In this document: one piece after another, positions 42,163 through 51,946 of the stretch | Position numbering within the stretch: position 1 is the stretch's first letter | Layout: each line of letters starts with the position of its first letter | Assembly: GCA_002890675.1 (NCBI GenBank) | Contig: PEFW01000011.1 | Location: 1 to 64,000, forward strand | Direction of reading: 5' to 3' | Length of the DNA: 64,000 nt | Origin: Candidatus Methylaffinis lahnbergensis | GTDB taxonomy: Bacteria; Pseudomonadota; Alphaproteobacteria; Rhizobiales; Beijerinckiaceae | Translations under genes and position numbers: made by a program | Notes under the pieces: generated by a model | Told to the model about the DNA's origin: nothing | Databases searched by the model: none | Seen by the model: only the letters and a program-made list of their open reading frames with translations

Positions 42163-44232
42163 ATGCTTCGACTGTACCCGCGCGGTTCGAAACGCAACCT
42201 CGCCATGGCCGGTATCGCCACCATTCTGATGACGTCCACGGTCATTCCTACGCTGGTCCATGCCGGCGATAGCGCGACGCTGACGCCAATCAAACACGTC
42301 ATCATCATCATTGGCGAGAATCGTACTTTCGATCACATCTTCGCCACCTATGCGCCCGTGAACAAGGGCGAAAAAGTTTTGAACTTGCTGTCGCAAGGAA
42401 TTGTCAATGCCGATGGCTCGCCGGGGCCTAGCTATGGCGCCGCCTTGCAATACAGTGCGATCGACACCGCTCTGTACCAGTTATCGCCGCCCAAGACCCC
42501 GTACGTGATGCTGCCGCCCGCGTTGGTTGGCGGCACATCAACTCCTTACGTGTGCGAAGGTCTCGGGATCACCACCGGCACCTCGTGCGTCAGCCCCGTT
42601 AATGTGACGATCGCCAAGGCGCTCGAAAATGGTTTAGCCGACGCCTATTATCCGGCTCTTCTGACCGGCGGCACCGGCCAAACGAATGGAACGCCCGATA
42701 CCCGGCTCCATTATAATGGCCAGGACGCGAGCCATCTGCCGCCCGGTCCCTACCAGCTGACCTCCAAGACGTACCCTTATGACGCCTACGCGGCGAGCCC
42801 GGTGCACCGCTACTATCAGATGTTCCAGCAGGCCGACTGCAATGCCGCCGCGCAGACCGCGGTAAATGGCTGGGGTTGCCTTTCCGATCTGTTTCCCTGG
42901 GTGGAAACATCGGTCGGCGTCGGTCAGAACGGCAAGGCGGAGCCGACGGGCTTCACCGGCGAAGGCTCGACCGCGATGGGCTTCTTCAACGTCCAGCAAG
43001 GCGACGCGCCTTATCTCAAGCAACTCGCCGACACCTATTCCATGAGCGACAATTTTCATCAGTCCGTGTGGGGCGGGACCGGCGCCAATCACGTCATGCT
43101 CGGCACCGGCGATGCGATCTGGTTCAGCGATGGCAAGGGCAACCCGCTTGTGCCGCCAAACAACCCGGTGAACCCGGCTGCTCCCGGCACGCCAGTAACC
43201 GGCTTCACCAGCGCGCTGAGCGAAATCGAAAACCCAAATCCCCAGGCCAGCACCAATAATTTCTACACGCAGGATGGCTATGGCGGCGGCTCGGGATCCC
43301 CTACCGCGGTTGCTCCCAATGCCAATTACGGCGGCGGATCCTACAGCAATTGCTCCGACTCTACCCAGCCGGGCGTTGGGCCCGTGTTGACCTACCTCAG
43401 TTCGCTCTCTCGCCCGGTCAATCCCAAATGCCACACCGGGCATTACTATCTTCTCAACAACTATAATCCAGGCTATTTCGGTGACGGCACCAACGCCTAT
43501 ACGGACACCAATGCGAGCAACTATGTGTTCACGATCCCGCCGTCGAGCGTGCGTAACATCGGCGATGCGCTGAACGACGCGGGCATCTCCTGGGCCTATT
43601 TCGGAGATCAATTTAACCGGTACCTCATCGACAAATACGATACCAGCAAACTGAATGAGTACTGCAATATCTGCAACTTTTTTCAGTACTCGACGTCGAT
43701 CATGACCAATGCCACGGTTCGCAAAGCGCATCTCAAGGATACGGCCGACTTATACGCAAGCATCGCGAGCGGCGGCCCGCTGCCGGCGGTGTCCTACGTC
43801 AAGCCAAGCGGTTTTGTCGACGGCCATCCGGCGTCGTCGAAGCTCAATCTGTTCGAGGGCTTCGTCAAAAAAATCGTCGACCTTGTGAATGCCAATCCCA
43901 CGGTATCGGCCGATACGGCGATCATTGTCACCTTCGACGAAGGCGGCGGATACTGGGATTCAGGCTATGTCCAGCCGCTCGATTTCTTTGGCGACGGCAC
44001 CCGCATCCCCCTGATCGTGGTGTCGCCATTCAGCAAGGGCGGCCACATCTCGCACACCTATACGGATCATGTCTCGACGCTCAAGTTCATCGAAGCGAAC
44101 TGGGGCCTCACCCCGATCACCAAGCGGAGCCGGGACAATCTGCCCAACCCCCTCACCGGGTCTAGCCCGTATATTCCGGTCAATTCGCCCGCCATCGGCG
44201 ATTTGATGGACCTGTTCGTCTTCCCCAAATAG
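42163..44232 (+). CDS. Secreted phosphoesterase (phospholipase C / acid phosphatase AcpA family)
   Basis: 689 aa. A signal peptide (about 12-34, ending VHAG) is followed by HVIIIIGENRTFDHIFATY, the metal-binding Glu-Asn motif of the phosphoesterase (alkaline-phosphatase superfamily) group containing bacterial phospholipase C and AcpA. Further motifs are FHQSVWGGTGANH, SYVKPSGFVDGHPAS, IVTFDEGGGYWDSG and HVSTLKFIEANWGL. It has aaggga upstream. It probably releases phosphate from organic phosphates or phospholipids in the periplasm. A clear terminator follows. Confidence 0.88.
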   Translation: MLRLYPRGSKRNLAMAGIATILMTSTVIPTLVHAGDSATLTPIKHVIIIIGENRTFDHIFATYAPVNKGEKVLNLLSQGIVNADGSPGPSYGAALQYSAIDTALYQLSPPKTPYVMLPPALVGGTSTPYVCEGLGITTGTSCVSPVNVTIAKALENGLADAYYPALLTGGTGQTNGTPDTRLHYNGQDASHLPPGPYQLTSKTYPYDAYAASPVHRYYQMFQQADCNAAAQTAVNGWGCLSDLFPWVETSVGVGQNGKAEPTGFTGEGSTAMGFFNVQQGDAPYLKQLADTYSMSDNFHQSVWGGTGANHVMLGTGDAIWFSDGKGNPLVPPNNPVNPAAPGTPVTGFTSALSEIENPNPQASTNNFYTQDGYGGGSGSPTAVAPNANYGGGSYSNCSDSTQPGVGPVLTYLSSLSRPVNPKCHTGHYYLLNNYNPGYFGDGTNAYTDTNASNYVFTIPPSSVRNIGDALNDAGISWAYFGDQFNRYLIDKYDTSKLNEYCNICNFFQYSTSIMTNATVRKAHLKDTADLYASIASGGPLPAVSYVKPSGFVDGHPASSKLNLFEGFVKKIVDLVNANPTVSADTAIIVTFDEGGGYWDSGYVQPLDFFGDGTRIPLIVVSPFSKGGHISHTYTDHVSTLKFIEANWGLTPITKRSRDNLPNPLTGSSPYIPVNSPAIGDLMDLFVFPK

Positions 44233-44285
44233 CCGTTCGATCGGAACGGACTCGGCCCGCGCAATCGTGCGGCAAGGCCAAAACT

Positions 44286-44323
44286 AGACGCCGGTTTCGG
44301 GATCGAGACCGGCGTCTCTTTTT
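44286..44323 (+). terminator. Rho-independent terminator after the phosphoesterase
   Basis: agacgccggt (44286-44295) pairs perfectly with accggcgtct (44308-44317) across a 12-nt loop and is followed by cttttt. Confidence 0.9.
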
Positions 44324-44661
44324 GGCTCGAAAGGCGCCTGATCTGGGATCGTGGCCCGGCGATGTGTTCGGCATGTGGTATATTCGCTATTTATTTCGCA
44401 TCGTGGCTTGTTTGGGTGATTGACGAAAAGTGTATGTTCTTGCACTCTCGTTCATCGGCGCCCCGCTGCCAAGGGCACACAAATCACACCGCATGGCGAA
44501 CAGCCCGACGCTCGGCGATCTGTTCGGCATGTTCCGGCGCGATTAATCACGATCGCGGGTTCACATTGCAGGGCCCAGGAAAAAGGCGCAGTAACCGCGC
44601 GTGCGACGCGGTGTGGGGAATAATGGGGAAGAATGCCGGAATAATCGAGGAGATATAACTC
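44324..44661. other. Intergenic leader of the YVTN protein gene
   Basis: About 340 bp with no supported gene. It ends in gaggagatataactc, a good ribosome-binding site for the next ATG. No repeated element noted. Confidence 0.35.
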
Positions 44662-45675
44662 ATGTATGGCAACAATAGTAATGGCAACGGCGCCGCATGG
44701 GCGCGGGGGTTTGCGGCGCTCTGGGCCGTGCTGGCGATGGGGCTAGGCTTGGCGGCCTTCCCGGCGGAGGCGCAGCCCTTCGCCTATGTCGCGAACGGGG
44801 GTTCCGACACTGTCTCGGTGATCGACACGGCCACGCACCCCCCGTCCGTGGTGACCACGGTCGGGGTGGGGATGTCGCCTGATGGGGTCGCCGTCACCCC
44901 AAACGGGAAACGTGTCTATGTCGCGAACGCGGCTTCCAACACTGTTTTGGTGATCGGCGCGGCCACCAACACGGTGGTGGGGTTACCGATCCCGGTGGGG
45001 GTTAACCCCATAGGGGTCGCCGTCACCCCGGACGGGACACAGGCCTATGTCACGAATTTCCACGACGGCACTGTTTCGGTGATCAACACGGCCACCAAAA
45101 CGGTGGTGCAGACGTTTCTTTCGGGGACTGGCGCCGATGCGGTCGCCGTCACGCCGGACGGGACACACGTCTATGTCGCGAATTTTACCTCCGATACTGT
45201 TTCGGTGTTTGCGAGGCCCGGCAACACGCCGGTGGCCTCGATTCCGGTTGGGGATGCTCCCAGTTGGATCGCCATCACTCCGGACGGGACACGCGTCTAT
45301 GTTGCGAATAAAGGCTCCAACACTGTTTCGGTGATCCGCACGGCCACCAACGCGGTGGTGGCGACGATTCCGGTGGGGACTAAACCCGTCGGGGTCGCCA
45401 TCACCCCGGATGGGACACACGTCTATGTCGCTAATCTGGGCTCCAACACTGTTTCGGTGATTGCCAGGCCCGGCAACACGGTGGCGACCACGGTCATGGT
45501 GGGGTCTGGCCCCGACGCGATCGCCGTCACCCCGGACGGGTTACACGCCTATGTCGCGAACCGGAGGTCCGCCAATGTTTCGGTGATCCGCACGGCCACC
45601 AACATGGTGGTGACGACGGTTCCGGTGGGGAGTATTCCCTTGGCCGTGGGTATTGTGCCGCCTGTGGCGCCATGA
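44662..45675 (+). CDS. Secreted YVTN-repeat beta-propeller protein
   Basis: 337 aa. The signal peptide (about 14-38) ends AEAQ. The mature part consists of about seven repeats of roughly 42 residues, each with the pattern PDGTxVYVANxxSNTVSVI followed by a variable PVG segment, forming a complete seven-bladed propeller. At DNA level the blades are very similar (gtctatgtcgcgaa, gactgtttcggtg), indicating expansion by duplication. YVTN proteins are exported; some bind cell-surface or redox partners. No specific function can be assigned. Confidence 0.88.
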   Translation: MYGNNSNGNGAAWARGFAALWAVLAMGLGLAAFPAEAQPFAYVANGGSDTVSVIDTATHPPSVVTTVGVGMSPDGVAVTPNGKRVYVANAASNTVLVIGAATNTVVGLPIPVGVNPIGVAVTPDGTQAYVTNFHDGTVSVINTATKTVVQTFLSGTGADAVAVTPDGTHVYVANFTSDTVSVFARPGNTPVASIPVGDAPSWIAITPDGTRVYVANKGSNTVSVIRTATNAVVATIPVGTKPVGVAITPDGTHVYVANLGSNTVSVIARPGNTVATTVMVGSGPDAIAVTPDGLHAYVANRRSANVSVIRTATNMVVTTVPVGSIPLAVGIVPPVAP

Positions 45676-46090
45676 TCCCTGGAGGCGCTGATCACGCCGG
45701 CGGGCACCAAGCGGCACGCGTTCAAAGCCGAGGCGACGGCCGCCAACTTGACCGGCGTGAAGAACCGGTCACGGCCAAGATTATTCACTAAAACGCGTGC
45801 TTCTAAGCGTGATCCGGCCCAATTGGATCGGATCACGCGCTAATCCCCGCCAAGCGCGCTGTAAGAACCTTTATGGATCGGATCAAGGCTTGCCACGGCT
45901 CTTGCGCGCGCTGGTCCAGAAGCCGCGCCCGCGCGATCCGGCCACGGCCGAGACGTCTTACTTTTAAAGCCTTTGCAACAATCAGCATCTTCTCAAGGGC
46001 CGGGTATGGCACTAGATTCTCGTAAGGTTCGAGGACGAAGCAAAGCAAGGGATAAGGTCCTTCGAAAAATGGAAACCGATGGAGGAAGCG
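45676..46090. other. Intergenic region with palindromic element
   Basis: About 415 bp without a supported gene. It contains the hairpin at 45808-45839 and, just before 46091, a strong ribosome-binding site (ggaggaa). Confidence 0.35.
45808..45839. repeat. Palindromic intergenic hairpin
   Basis: gcgtgatccg (45808-45817) pairs perfectly with cggatcacgc (45830-45839) around a 12-nt loop. It lacks a U tract and resembles the 'gatccgat...atcggatcatgc' palindromes common in Rhizobiales intergenic DNA. It could still stabilise mRNA ends. Confidence 0.6.
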
Positions 46091-47593
46091 ATGGACGCAA
46101 TTGCTTTGGACAGCCGGCTGAGTAAGCCAACGGCGACTTTCTTGTCGCATCACCGCAAGCTGCTGGTCGACGGCGAATGGGTGGCGGCGGCGTCTGGCAA
46201 GACGTTTTCCGTCTACAACCCGGCAACGGGCACTGTGCTGGCGCAGGTTGCCGAGGCCGACAAGGAGGACGTCGATCGGGCGGTAAGAGCGGCAAGGCGC
46301 GCCTTCGACGAAGGTCCTTGGCGCAAGATGACGGGATCCGAACGCGGCCGGCTGATGTGGAAGCTAGCTGACTTAGTTGAGCAGCATCTGGAAGAGTTTG
46401 CGGAAATCGAGTCGGTCGACAACGGCAAGCCGCTGGCGGTCGCGCGCGTCGCCGACGTTCCGCTCACTGTCGACATGTTCCGCTACATGGGCGGATGGGC
46501 GACGAAGGTAACGGGCTCGACCATCCCGTGGTCGGTGCCGAACGAGTTTTTTTCTTACACGGTGCGCGAGCCCGTCGGCGTCGTCGGCCAAATCATTCCC
46601 TGGAACTTCCCGCTGCTGATCGCGGCGTGGAAGCTGGCCCCGGCGCTGGCCGCCGGTTGCACGATCGTGCTGAAAGTCGCGGAGCAGACGCCGCTGAGCG
46701 CGCTCCGCCTCGGCGAACTGATCCAGGAAGCCGGGTTTCCGAACGGCGTCGTCAACATTCTCGCCGGTTACGGCGAGACGGCTGGTGCCGCGCTGGCGGC
46801 GCACGACGATGTCGACAAGGTCGCGTTCACCGGATCGACCGAGGTCGGCAAGCTCATTGTCAAAGCCGCGGCCGGCAACTTGAAGAAGGTATCGCTCGAA
46901 CTCGGCGGCAAGTCGCCGACCATTGTTTTTGGCGACGCGGACATCGAGGCGGCAATTCCCGGCGCCGCCAGCGCGATCTTCTTCAATCACGGCCAGTGCT
47001 GCTGCGCCGGGTCGCGGCTCTATGCGCATAAGAGGGTATTCGAGCAGGTCGTCGAAGGCGTGTCGGCCGAAGCAAGGAAAATGAAGGTGGGGCCGGGGCT
47101 CGATCCAAGCACCGACATGGGTCCACTGGTTTCCGAAGAGCAATTCCAGCGTGTCACCAGTTATATCGAGTCGGGGATCAAGGAGGGCGCCAAGGTTGTG
47201 ACCGGCGGGAAGAAGGCCAGCGGCAACGGTGGCTACTTCGTCGAGCCGACCGTTCTGACCGACACCAAGCCGTCGATGAAGGTCGTCCGCGAGGAGATTT
47301 TTGGACCGGTGGTCTGCGCTGAACCATTCGATGATGCGGACTTGGAGAGGATCGCCAAGAGAGCGAATGACACGATCTATGGCCTGGCTGCCAGCATCTG
47401 GACGAAGGACATCAGCAAGGCGCACAAGCTCGCGAACCTCCTGCGCTCCGGCACTGTGTGGATCAACTGCCACAACGTCTTCGACGCATCCTTGCCCTTT
47501 GGCGGCTACAAGCAATCCGGATGGGGCCGGGAGATGGGCAGCGAAGCGCTGGCGAATTATACCGAGATCAAGGCCGTAACGACCAAGCTCTGA
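46091..47593 (+). CDS. NAD(P)-dependent aldehyde dehydrogenase
   Basis: 500 aa. Oxidises an aldehyde to its acid. IIPWNFPLLIAAWKLAPALA and FTGSTEVGKLI are cofactor-binding motifs, LELGGKSP carries the general-base Glu, and GQCCCAGSR the catalytic Cys. ATG 46091 follows ggaggaagcg; another in-frame ATG lies at 46079, upstream of that site. Closest in style to betaine/phenylacetaldehyde-type class 1/2 ALDHs. In a methanotroph or alkane oxidiser it could oxidise aldehydes from alcohols; substrate not predictable. Confidence 0.93.
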   Translation: MDAIALDSRLSKPTATFLSHHRKLLVDGEWVAAASGKTFSVYNPATGTVLAQVAEADKEDVDRAVRAARRAFDEGPWRKMTGSERGRLMWKLADLVEQHLEEFAEIESVDNGKPLAVARVADVPLTVDMFRYMGGWATKVTGSTIPWSVPNEFFSYTVREPVGVVGQIIPWNFPLLIAAWKLAPALAAGCTIVLKVAEQTPLSALRLGELIQEAGFPNGVVNILAGYGETAGAALAAHDDVDKVAFTGSTEVGKLIVKAAAGNLKKVSLELGGKSPTIVFGDADIEAAIPGAASAIFFNHGQCCCAGSRLYAHKRVFEQVVEGVSAEARKMKVGPGLDPSTDMGPLVSEEQFQRVTSYIESGIKEGAKVVTGGKKASGNGGYFVEPTVLTDTKPSMKVVREEIFGPVVCAEPFDDADLERIAKRANDTIYGLAASIWTKDISKAHKLANLLRSGTVWINCHNVFDASLPFGGYKQSGWGREMGSEALANYTEIKAVTTKL

Positions 47594-48135
47594 GCTCTTG
47601 TGTTCGGTCGGGGCGCGGGCACTTCAAACGCACCCCGTAAGGGATAGGCCGCGAGACTCACGAGATGATGCTCGACCCTTATAATCATCGATGTCGTTCC
47701 TGGCCGGGGCGCGGGCTTTTCGGTTGAGGCCCCCGAGGGTGTGCGGTTTTTGACCCGCGGGCGGGTTGTTTAGCGAGGCGGAATTTGCCGCGCTGCGTGG
47801 CGCGCCTTTCGCCGCGTGATGTTGCGCGCAATCGTACCGATACGATTTGGCCGGAGTAATTACGCATGGCCTCTTACCGAGGACGGCGCGAGATGAGTGG
47901 GATTGCGCGCAAAAGGCGTCTTTTTGGCCGTTGGCGGCGCGCATCCCGAAGGCAGCCGCCGTAGTTTGGGCCTATTTTTCCGCGAGCGAGAGCGAAATGA
48001 GCGAAGAAGTTGATGCAGGCCTTTTGTCGGCGATCGCGGCGATCCGCGACCGCGCCGTCCATGCGAAGGGAAGTTTCTCGAACAGACCGCGCTTGCGGAT
48101 GGATGATCTGACGCGCCCGCCAATCAACACACACC
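47594..48135. other. Intergenic region, no supported gene
   Basis: 540 bp with several overlapping open frames on both strands but no motif in any. The plus-strand segment from 47998 (MSEEVDAGLLSAIAAIRDRA) reads like a protein start but loses coherence within 40 residues; possibly a decayed gene. Confidence 0.3.
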
Positions 48136-48474
48136 CTAAGGCAGAGCGGCGCTCGGCGGATTCCCCCGCTGCTGGCCGCCCTTTGGCCATTCCGCAGCAT
48201 TCAACACCGCGCGCGCGTCTATCGTATCTATGCGGCGCTTGGGAGATTTATTCTTGTTCTCGTTCAAGTTTTTCACCGCAGAATCGTCCAAAAGCTTGGT
48301 AGGCGTGCGATCCGCGTCGCTTTTTGCATAGCGACAAGCCTTGACCAATGCTGCGATGATCTTCGTCGCTTCATCGACATTCACAACGGACGAAAGCGCT
48401 TTCTTCCCAGGGAACTCGATTTTGACGAAAGGGTCCTCTTTTTCCTCGGTGATCTTAAGGTCGCCGATCGCCAT
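48136..48474 (-). CDS. Hypothetical protein, co-transcribed with membrane protein
   Basis: 112 aa, soluble. MAIGDLKITEEKEDPFVKIE then FPGKKALSSVVNVDEATKII; the rest is basic and Asn/Lys rich. No known domain. ATG overlaps the stop of the upstream gene (taatg), so the two are translationally coupled. It is AT-richer than neighbouring core genes, which suggests accessory DNA. Confidence 0.55.
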   Translation of the reverse strand: MAIGDLKITEEKEDPFVKIEFPGKKALSSVVNVDEATKIIAALVKACRYAKSDADRTPTKLLDDSAVKNLNENKNKSPKRRIDTIDARAVLNAAEWPKGGQQRGNPPSAALP

Positions 48475-49127
48475 TAGCTGAACCAACCGCCCGCTCCTCC
48501 GGATAACGCCGGTTTGTCTTCGTGTTTTCTTTTTAGTTTCCCAATATCTCGCTCAAATGGCCCATGGCACGACAGAAGATCTTTGGTCAGCTCAGTGCGC
48601 AGCCCGCCTAGATACTGGCGTAAATCCTTAGACTCCTGATTGTGCAGCGCCTCGTTGGACTTCACGTTGTCAAACACAGCAAGAGCCGCCTGCGCCATGC
48701 GGTAGTGAGCCATGGCTCCGGTCGAGAGGTACATGCCACCGCCATCGAAATTGTTATTGTAATACCAGTCGCACATATCTTGACTTAACTTAGGAAGTTC
48801 GCAATACGTGGGTATCTTCTCCGGCCAAGCCGTCAGTAATCTAGTGAGATTCCAGAGTCTGGAATAGGTTTCGTGGCGACGGGCGCGCAGATCGGTGTCA
48901 ACAGACTCCGCGGAACGTAACAGGGACAGCTCCTTTTGCAGCGATTTCTTTGACCATTCCTGTAGCCCCCACGCGGCAATGAAACCACCACTGATGAGTA
49001 TTAGTGCGATTACGATCAAAATGACGGTTGCTTTCCAGCCGTAGTCTCTCTCGAACCGGACCAATTGCTCGAACACGTTATTCAGCAAGGTAACCCAATC
49101 GCCACCCTCAGACGGTTTCCCTGGCAT
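48474..49127 (-). CDS. Hypothetical single-span membrane protein
   Basis: About 217 aa. One strong transmembrane helix at about residues 33-53 (ATVILIVIALILISGGFIAA) follows a short cytoplasmic head; a long helical, Cys-containing region follows (CELPKLSQDMCDWYYNNNFD). No family recognised. Start at ATG 49127 (a TTG four codons upstream is also in frame). It forms a two-gene unit with the small downstream gene. Confidence 0.6.
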   Translation of the reverse strand: MPGKPSEGGDWVTLLNNVFEQLVRFERDYGWKATVILIVIALILISGGFIAAWGLQEWSKKSLQKELSLLRSAESVDTDLRARRHETYSRLWNLTRLLTAWPEKIPTYCELPKLSQDMCDWYYNNNFDGGGMYLSTGAMAHYRMAQAALAVFDNVKSNEALHNQESKDLRQYLGGLRTELTKDLLSCHGPFERDIGKLKRKHEDKPALSGGAGGWFS

Positions 49128-49426
49128 TGCGGCCCCCAATCACGTTGCGCTTGGTTTAGACGGTTCTTCGACCCGCCCCCTTAGCAAACGCTAGCACCTA
49201 AAGACTGCCGCTTGCTCCTGGCATTTACAAAGTTTCTTCCATGACCCTTGGCAAAAGGTTCGGCCGTCAAGTCAGCGCCCGCTCCTCCGCGCAGCCCAAG
49301 CGAGCTAAGGCCATGGCGAGCGCGGTCCTGTTGGAATAACATTCCTTGGAACGCACCGATGATGATGGAGCATTGAACACGAGCCAAACTTACCATGTCG
49401 AGGCGCGACGAGATATGATGGCGCGC

Positions 49427-49945
49427 CTACCGCGAATCGCGCTTGGCCTGCATGTTCTTATTGCGCTGGCTGATCGCGCCGGCCTTGGCCGGGTGGCGCA
49501 GGCTGTACGCGGGGGCGCTTTTTGGATTTATCCCTTCATTGGCCGTGAGTCCGGAGGGTCGCGCGGTTTTTGATTCGCTGGCCCGGCGAAGGTCGAGCGC
49601 ACGCTTGGCGCTGTCGATCAAATCCTGGCGGGCGGCTTTGGCCTCGCGGCGCGTGACCTCCTTGTTCAGCCGTTGTAAGGCCGCCGCGAGGACGTCACGC
49701 TTTTTCCGCGTGCCGGTATCGTCCGTGGCTGCGTGCGCGCCCTTTGGCGCCGCCTTGCCGCGCAATTCCCGGCGCTGGCGCGCGGCAATATCTTGCGCGC
49801 GATCGCGCCGCTCGCGCACGAGCTTGCGCAGCTCCGCCAAATCCCGATCCGGCAAAAGCCCCAATGCCGGATGGTGGGTTTTGTCGACGAAGGTCAATTC
49901 ATCCGCGCCGAGCAACCGGCGTTCTTGCTTTATGCTGCGAGCCAT
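49427..49945 (-). CDS. Conserved-looking basic hypothetical protein
   Basis: 172 aa, very rich in Arg, Lys and Ala, predicted to be a long charged helix (LAELRKLVRERRDRAQDIAA, then RLNKEVTRREAKAARQDLID). No transmembrane segment. ATG 49945 follows ggaggaa at good spacing. It may bind nucleic acid; function unknown. Confidence 0.6.
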   Translation of the reverse strand: MARSIKQERRLLGADELTFVDKTHHPALGLLPDRDLAELRKLVRERRDRAQDIAARQRRELRGKAAPKGAHAATDDTGTRKKRDVLAAALQRLNKEVTRREAKAARQDLIDSAKRALDLRRASESKTARPSGLTANEGINPKSAPAYSLRHPAKAGAISQRNKNMQAKRDSR

Positions 49946-50071
49946 GCGCAAATTCCTCCGTTAAAGTGCGATCATTCACGAGCGCGCACCCAACGCTCCT
50001 TCCCCATTACCGCTGGCATCGCTCCGCCGTCAACAAACGTTCGATTTCCCTTTTTTTCCAGAAACCCTCGC

Positions 50072-50785
50072 TCAAGTACGCGGCTTGAATGTTCTCATAT
50101 TTATGAACTGATTAATATCGGCACGCTCGACCTCATCGGCATTCGCCATTGGGAAGAAACTGCCGGCCGAGGTGACGCCAAAACAGCGCGCGCCGTCATG
50201 CTCACCTATTTCGCCGATTTCCACGAGCTCGAGAACCAAGGCGCGGGTGGCAAGGGCCCACAGAGCGCCGCGCACGAGGATATAGGGTTTGATGCCATCG
50301 AAGGCAGCTTTTTCGAATCGAATCGGATGGTTGATGCCCGCCTCGACCCAATCCCCGACATTGGTCAAAAACCGCAAAACCTGGTCCGCCCCTTGACGCG
50401 CTACAATCATTTCCACCGCTAGGAAAGGCGCGTCCTCGACCTTTATGCCGACTTTCTCGACGGGCGTGACAAGAACATAGCCGTCGGAGTCCTTGCGCAA
50501 GATCGTCGAGAAGAGCCGCACGAGGGCGGGCCGGGCAATCGGCGTGCCGCCATAAAACCAAGTGCCGTCGCGAGCAATCCGCATGTCGATATCGCCGCAA
50601 AACGGCGGATTCCATTGCTCCACCGGGGGGAGCACCCTTTGCGACGGTCCGTCCTTGGCCTCCGTAACGTCATGGCCGGCTCCGGTGGAACACATGGCCC
50701 GCGCCAAGTTTTCGATATTCAGCGCCGCGCCGCCGGTGCCGGACACGGGCTGCTTGCCGCTCCTGGCAATAAACTCTTCGGCCAT
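50072..50785 (-). CDS. DUF1285-family protein
   Basis: 237 aa from MAEEFIARSGKQ. The conserved DUF1285 core is CGDIDMRIARDGTWFYGGTP and IARPALVRLFSTILRKDSDG, with YVLVTPVEKVGIKVEDAPFL; function unknown. Divergent from the moxR gene, which is its usual position in Rhizobiales. The open frame extends far upstream over moxR but that part is a shadow. Confidence 0.85.
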   Translation of the reverse strand: MAEEFIARSGKQPVSGTGGAALNIENLARAMCSTGAGHDVTEAKDGPSQRVLPPVEQWNPPFCGDIDMRIARDGTWFYGGTPIARPALVRLFSTILRKDSDGYVLVTPVEKVGIKVEDAPFLAVEMIVARQGADQVLRFLTNVGDWVEAGINHPIRFEKAAFDGIKPYILVRGALWALATRALVLELVEIGEIGEHDGARCFGVTSAGSFFPMANADEVERADINQFINMRTFKPRT

Positions 50786-50941
50786 AATCTTTGCCCCATT
50801 GCCATGCCAACATCGAAAAAGTTTTGATCGTTTGCCTCGTCGGCTATACAGCGATGAGCGTAACGCGTGATATTGTCGCGGGAATGGCGAGTGAAACGCG
50901 GCCGTTTGTTCAGGCAACCTGCCCAAGGGGCCAAACCATCC

Positions 50942-51943
50942 ATGCCGGAAGCAATTAGGGCCTCGCTCGAAGCCGCCGTGACGCGTACTGCCGAGGCCGC
51001 GCTGGAACGGATCACCGCGGCGCGGAGTTCTATCGAGGCCATCATCTTCGGTCAGGGGCAAGTTGTCGAACAGGCCTTGATCACGCTTCTTTCGGGCGGG
51101 CACGGCTTGCTCATCGGTGTGCCGGGGCTCGCCAAAACCAAGCTTGTCGAAACCCTTGGCGTTGTTCTCGGCTTGCAGACGCGCCGGGTCCAGTTCACGC
51201 CTGATTTGATGCCCGCCGATATTCTCGGCTCCGAAGTCCTGGAAGAGACCGCCGACCGGCGCCGCAGTTTTCGCTTCGTGCGCGGGCCGGTCTTCGCCCA
51301 ATTGCTGATGGCCGACGAAATCAACCGGGCAAGCCCCAGAACCCAGTCGGCGCTGCTCCAGGCGATGCAGGAATATCACGTCACGGTCGCCGGCGAACGG
51401 CACGATCTACCGCGCCCCTTTCACGTGCTCGCGACGCAAAATCCGTTGGAGCAAGAGGGCACATACCCACTGCCCGAGGCCCAGCTTGATCGTTTTCTCA
51501 TGCAAATCGATGTGGTTTACCCCGATCGTGCGGCCGAACGCCGGATCCTCATCGAAACGACCGGCGACACCAGTGCGGAGGCAAAGTCCGTGATGAGTAA
51601 CGAGGATCTCATCGCAACGCAGCGGCTCGTGCGCCGGCTTCCGGTCGGGGAAAGCGTGATCGAGGCCATTCTCGATGTCGTCCGTCTGGCCCGCCCTGCC
51701 GAGGGCGATCCAGCAGTCACCCAGCATATCGCTTGGGGTCCAGGGCCCCGCGCGGCGCAGGCCTTGATGCTCGCGACGCGGGCCCGCGCCCTCCTCGGCG
51801 GGCGGCTTTCGCCTTCTCTCGACGATGTCGTGGCCCTCGCCGTCCCGGTGCTCAAGCATCGCATGGCGCTCACCTTTGCCGCGCGGGCCGAGGGCGAGAC
51901 GGTCAGCAACCTCGTCGCCCGGCTGGCCAAGCGGCTCGGCTGA
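50942..51943 (+). CDS. MoxR-family AAA+ ATPase
   Basis: 333 aa. Walker A GVPGLAKTKLVE, Walker B LLMADEINRASPRTQSALLQ and sensor 1 VLATQNPLEQEGTYPLPEAQ define MoxR ATPases, thought to act as chaperones for maturation of protein complexes, often with von Willebrand factor A proteins. ATG 50942 is the natural family start. It is followed 3 nt later by a DUF58 gene. Confidence 0.93.
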   Translation: MPEAIRASLEAAVTRTAEAALERITAARSSIEAIIFGQGQVVEQALITLLSGGHGLLIGVPGLAKTKLVETLGVVLGLQTRRVQFTPDLMPADILGSEVLEETADRRRSFRFVRGPVFAQLLMADEINRASPRTQSALLQAMQEYHVTVAGERHDLPRPFHVLATQNPLEQEGTYPLPEAQLDRFLMQIDVVYPDRAAERRILIETTGDTSAEAKSVMSNEDLIATQRLVRRLPVGESVIEAILDVVRLARPAEGDPAVTQHIAWGPGPRAAQALMLATRARALLGGRLSPSLDDVVALAVPVLKHRMALTFAARAEGETVSNLVARLAKRLG

Positions 51944-51946
51944 ACG

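Noticed and set aside
45950..46030. Sigma-54 promoter (tggcactagattctcg) before the aldehyde dehydrogenase
   Set aside because: The -24 part matches but the -12 part (should be TTGCA-like) does not.
50786..51403. Extended DUF1285 ORF over moxR
   Set aside because: The upstream part is the antisense shadow of the moxR gene; the DUF1285 domain starts near 50785.
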